Positions 60,420 through 64,000 of a DNA stretch of 64,000 nucleotides are shown here, in pieces. A program made the position numbers and the translations under genes. Position 1 is the first letter of the stretch, and each line of letters begins with the position of its first letter. The notes under the pieces are model-generated. The model ran no database searches. It was not told where the DNA came from and saw nothing but the letters and a program-made list of their open reading frames with translations. Source of the stretch: Kuschelorhynchus macadamiae (taxonomy: Eukaryota; Arthropoda; Insecta; Coleoptera; Curculionidae); NCBI GenBank assembly GCA_030620095.1, contig JAUTXW010005193.1, positions 1,107,501 through 1,171,500 on the forward strand, written 5' to 3'.

Positions 60420-62360
60420 ATGACGTACGCGTTGGTTTTTTTTCAGAAAAGTGCAAACATAGGGATTGTTTTTAAATGTTCTGGAAGATGATCGTAAATT
60501 TTTTTCTTATTAATTCTGTGGAAGGAATGGGAAGGTATGCCATGCCTAGAGTTTCTGGTAGGATATACGCGATGTGGCCTTTCCGGGAATGTGTTTATAT
60601 ATTTTCTTATCAAACAGACGGTTTCTAAAATATATAATGCAGGAAGTGTTAATACTTCATGTTTTTTGAAATAGTATTGGCAATGCGCTCTATTATTTAC
60701 ATAAATCAAATAGCGGATTACTCTCTTTCAAAGTCTAAAAATACTAAGAAATTGCTCGGTGGTACAGCAGCCCCAAAAGTGCAGGCCATAGCGGAGATGG
60801 GATTCGAATAGAGAGAAATAAGTAAGTCTGGTAGAAGACACGTCCAGTTCTTTTCAAACTGATCGGATGGCAAAGCAGGCGGTAAAAAGTTTTTTAGTTA
60901 AGCTGTCAATATGCTTAGGCTATTCTCGGTGGTTATTTATATTCAAACCCACGAATTTAACCGACTCAACGTATATAATATTGCTGTTAAGACTCTAAAG
61001 GGGTTGTAAAGTCAAAAAGTTGAAGCAAAGCAGATTGGAATCGTACCAAGCCTTAATCATAACAAGGTCGTTGGAAATATTAGAATGTAAAGATGTTGTA
61101 TCAAAATCGCTTCATTTTATGCTTGTTTCGTCAGCAAAGAGAGAGATTTTTCCATTAATTTTTAGGTGGGTGATATCATTAATGTATAACAAAAAAGAAC
61201 TGGTCCTAAGACGGAACCTTGAGGGACTCAACTTGTAATCAATTTACAATCAAAATCAGAACCATTTGCTCTTACAAATTGTTGCCTATTCCCGAGATAA
61301 GATTTAAACCAATTTAAAGAAATATCCCGGATTCCACAAAGATTCAGCTTGCTTATTGCTGACTAACACAGTCAAAGACTTTTGCATAGTCACAAAAAAA
61401 TGAGGCGGTGGGGTGGTTGTTATTGAGGGATAAGTAGATGTCGCTAAGAAACGAGAACATGGCGTCACTGGTGCACTTGTTGGGTAAATATCCAAACTGA
61501 TCCGGGGATAGTATCTGATGTTCAAGGAGAAATAGCATAAGACGATTCTTTAGTAACCTTACAATGATTTTTGATAGCACTGGTAGTAGAGCAATTGGGC
61601 GATAATTGCAAGAGTTAGTTTTTTCGCCCTCTTTATGAAGAGGAATAATTATATCTTTTTTAGGGCTTTCAGGGAATATACCATGTAGAAGGGATTCATT
61701 TATTAGTGTTGTAAGGGCCTCTATGACTGGGAGTGGCAGGTTCAGGAATATTTTAATTGATAGGCCATCAGTGCTACAGGTAGATTAGCTTTTAATGTTA
61801 TTCATTTCTTTCAATAGTTCCATGCCGCTAACAGAGCTTAAGAAAAGGAGGAGGGAGAAACCAAAGAGGGTCCAGACTTGGCGAGATACCAGAGGTAACA
61901 TTTTTGCTTACATTAATAAAATAATCTATTAAGTCATTTGGCCTTGGCAAGATCTGAGTCACAGGGTTTGATTTGTTTCTAAGGTCACTGATAATGGACC
62001 AAGTTTCTTTTGAAACGTTTCCAGACTTTTTTAGACGTATTTGGTAGTATATTTTTTGCTGACTTGATTAGTTTAATATAGATCCTCCTATCATTAGAGA
62101 TATAGTCGAGAATAAGAACGGAGTCGGTGAATTTTTTTATATATAAGAGCGAATGCATATTTTTAGCAGAAATGCTTAGTACTTTCGTGGTCCCCGGTTT
62201 AGGTTTGATAGTCTTAAGCGGGAAAGCCCTATTAAAAGCACTTAAAATTTTATTTAAGAAAGCGCTAAAATTTGAGCTAACATTTTCAAATTCAAAGTTT
62301 CAGTCGGTGTTTAAGCAAATATTATGAAATTCTGAAAAATTGGCGTCCGAGAACATTCTG
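60420..62360 (-). pseudogene. LINE ORF2 (Jockey/CR1-like), RT and C-terminus, 5' truncated
   Basis: From ~62350: FSEFHNICLNTD, FPLKTIKPKPGTTKVLSISA (endonuclease-RT linker), then LINESLLHGIFPESPKKDII, NSCNYRPIALLPVLSKIIVR, ILSPDQFGYLPNKCTSDAMF, ASFFCDYAKVFDCV, SWFKSYLGNRQQFVRANG-like sequence, VPQGSVLGPVLF, and at ~61145 a catalytic block reading SLFADETSI: the FADD motif is FADE. The C-terminal part has VKFVGLNINNHREYSKHIDS, HEVLTLPALYILETVCLIRK, VYPTRNSRHGIPSHS and IYDHLPEHLKTIP, ending near 60440. Several shifts and stops. The upstream endonuclease is missing. Confidence 0.83.
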
Positions 62361-62439
62361 CCTCTATGGCGAGGTCTCTGTTAGGGCCTAAGGGGAATAC
62401 TAAATTATTTATGGGACGAAAACATTTTTTTTTCAATTT

Positions 62440-63430
62440 ATAATTCACCAATATCTTGAGGAATACTGAATGCACAACCTACACCTTTTTCACTTTTGGA
62501 GCCTTCGGTGAAAACTTTACGAAAACGTTTATAATTATCTAAAACACTTTTCATTATTATTGAGTTTAATGATTAAAAATCTGTAAATTGAGGTAATACA
62601 AGTAGTGTTTTTATTTGAGTTATTTCTAAAGGATTTCTCAAGACAACGTAATTCAACAATTTTAATGAAATGACATGGTATCATTCTATATAGGCTGAGA
62701 CTTTTGCAATATTAAAATCACTAGAGTATATTTACATTAATAATCACATAAGAAACGTTACAATTTTGTCGGATTCGCAATCTGTACTGTTATCCCTTAA
62801 AAGCAATTCATATTGTAAACATCAAATTGTCGCAAACATCCTAAATTACCTTTTAAAACTTTATTCCAGTGAAGTGGAAATAATTTGTATATGGGCGAAG
62901 AGCCACACTGGTATAGCTGGCAACGAATAAGTTGATAAGGCTGCAAAGGAAGCATGTTCCTCTGAATTGAGAATTACTGATATCACTTATTCTTATGTAT
63001 TTACGTATATTAGAAGTAAAAACTATCAATATTGAGAAAAAAACTATCAGGAATATTCTAATAATACCCAAAATACATATACATCAATATATCCTGAACT
63101 TAACCAAAAGGCGTTGATTCACTATATAAATATTCCAAGACATTTATGTGTATCTTATTTTCTATTTCTAGTTGGGTATGCAAATGCCAATAGTCACCTT
63201 TTCAAAATAAGTCTCAGCAATAGTCGTCTATGTTCTTGTTATAATGAAAGCTACGACGATTTAAACACCGTTTATTCAATTGCAAGCTCAACACACAAGC
63301 TGTATCCTATATGATCTCAGAATTAGGCCAATTAAAGTTAGTACCAATGTCACACTCAATATTAAGACAAAATGTAGCCAAAAATAATAAATTAGATATT
63401 TTTGGGTATTTAAAAAATGTAGCGTAAGAG
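62440..63430 (+). pseudogene. LINE RNase H and C-terminus, with inverted 5' piece
   Basis: The plus strand from ~62665 reads AETFAILKSLEYIYINNHIR, VTILSDSQSVLLSLKS (D of RNase H), IICIWAKSHTGIAGNE, a stop, VDKAAKEACS, then YINIPRHLCVSYFLFLVGYA and LCSCYNESYDDLN (C-terminal cysteine region). The domain's beginning is on the opposite strand: from ~62580 leftward the minus strand reads NYKRFRKVFTEGSKSEKGVG and CAFSIPQDIGEL. Together they make one RNase H domain broken by an inversion near 62600-62660. The first catalytic position is TEGS instead of TDGS. Confidence 0.75.
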
Positions 63431-63539
63431 TTTAGACTTAGAATATTTAGAATTAGTACACTAGTTAGCTTTGTTTCTTCTGTTTTTCCTTGTATGTACT
63501 TTATACCTATCCGGGCTTACCTGTTAATTGTCTTATCTA

Positions 63540-64000
63540 CGTAATAAAAAACGTCCCGAGTTGGCCCCAGGGCGAGAAGTGTGTGTCCCTGTTTACCTAT
63601 CCCTGAGTCATCGTGGGTTTTGGGTTCTAATTGAGGCTAGATATAGACAAAGACATAGATGGGGAGCCCGACAAGGGCAGCACTTAGGCTCACTGGGGCC
63701 CATTGTGCTATCCCCCCAAGTAGGCGCGTCAGGCCAAGAGCCCACTCCTTTTTAGAAAGGAAAGGACCCTTTCAGGTCTCGCACGTCCCACAAGCTCGGG
63801 TTCCACATATGTGTCACCCAAGCAAAGCAGTCTGGCGTTGACTAAAGCATCACATCGACAGACTAGATGCTCGGTAGTTTCATCTACCTCAGCACAAAAC
63901 CTGCAGTATAGATCGTTGTCGAGTCCAATCTTATGCAGGTAATATTTCACTAGCCAGTGTCCAGTTAGGACCCCGGTAATAGTTCTAAGTTGACTTCTGT
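63540..64000 (-). mobile_element. R1-like LINE 3' end (continues beyond the window)
   Basis: 3' part of an R1-like LINE, a C-terminal coding region plus a GC-rich 3' UTR (63540-63728) whose end appears near ACGTAATAAAAAACGTCCC at ~63540-63558. The rest lies beyond base 64000. It is markedly less decayed and richer in GC than its neighbours. Confidence 0.75.
63729..64000 (-). CDS. R1-like LINE ORF2 C-terminus (partial)
   Basis: Open from the window edge to the stop at 63729 (about 90 codons, no internal stop). Motifs: SQLRTITGVLTGHWLVKYYL (the GVLTGHC.L..HLHK block), HKIGLDNDLYCRFCAEVDE, TTEHLVCRCDAL, giving the CCHC cysteine-histidine cluster (C-X2-C, H, C) found C-terminal of RNase H in R1-like polyproteins; then VGRARPERVLSFLKRSGLL. 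It overlaps in domain with the relic at 8.85-8.93 kb, which stops before the cysteine cluster. Whether the full element is intact cannot be judged here. Confidence 0.82.
   Translation of the reverse strand, partial: RSQLRTITGVLTGHWLVKYYLHKIGLDNDLYCRFCAEVDETTEHLVCRCDALVNARLLCLGDTYVEPELVGRARPERVLSFLKRSGLLA

Overview
This window is eukaryotic, AT-rich and gene-poor, and almost wholly built from transposable elements and their relics. The element mix suggests an arthropod, most likely an insect: long-TIR mariner-like elements, pogo-like and several hAT elements, R1-like and Jockey/CR1-like LINEs, a Penelope-like element with a GIY-YIG endonuclease, and a DUF7869-type gene. I recognise no host gene, rRNA or functional tRNA, and no virus. 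Species and chromosome position cannot be told from the sequence.

Layout. 1-2361: mariner-like element with very long inverted arms; its transposase is broken by one missing base. 5.9-8.65 kb: a segment between two (TA)n microsatellites with inverted ends, clustered GCGGTA-type motifs near both ends and a decayed DUF7869-type gene; this is my best candidate for an undescribed transposon family. 8.85-9.78 kb: R1-like LINE 3' part. 10.87-12.48 kb: LINE ORF1 and endonuclease pieces. 14.1-15.0 and 19.4-20.1 kb: two pogo-like transposase relics. 15.4-16.6 kb: (TA)n tract, an unidentified reading frame and hairpin-bearing tandem repeats. 20.9-25.36 kb: a mariner-like element with a hAT element placed exactly at its end. 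25.8-29.26 kb: three LINE pieces. 30.2-33.0 kb: tandem arrays, the first with a hammerhead-ribozyme-like core in each ~226-bp unit.

33.84-47.2 kb: one Penelope-like element on the minus strand, opened by later insertions. They are a 4,381-bp hAT with a perfect 8-bp target duplication and an almost intact four-exon transposase, an 824-bp hAT deletion derivative with its own perfect 8-bp duplication, and a ~5.7-kb block holding a Jockey/CR1-like LINE. 47.2-53.4 kb: inverted Penelope terminal sequence, unassigned DNA and one small RT relic. 53.43-59.16 kb: a mariner-like element with a 3.77-kb LINE inserted in its transposase gene. 60.4-64 kb: a minus-strand LINE, a LINE 3' end with a 5' inversion, and the 3' end of an R1-like LINE that runs off the window.

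Nothing here works together as a host pathway. The value lies in the nesting order, the near-intact hAT, and structures at element ends (inverted arms, subterminal motif arrays, ribozyme-like cores). Coordinates of relics are approximate (about +/-20 bases) unless a target duplication is given.
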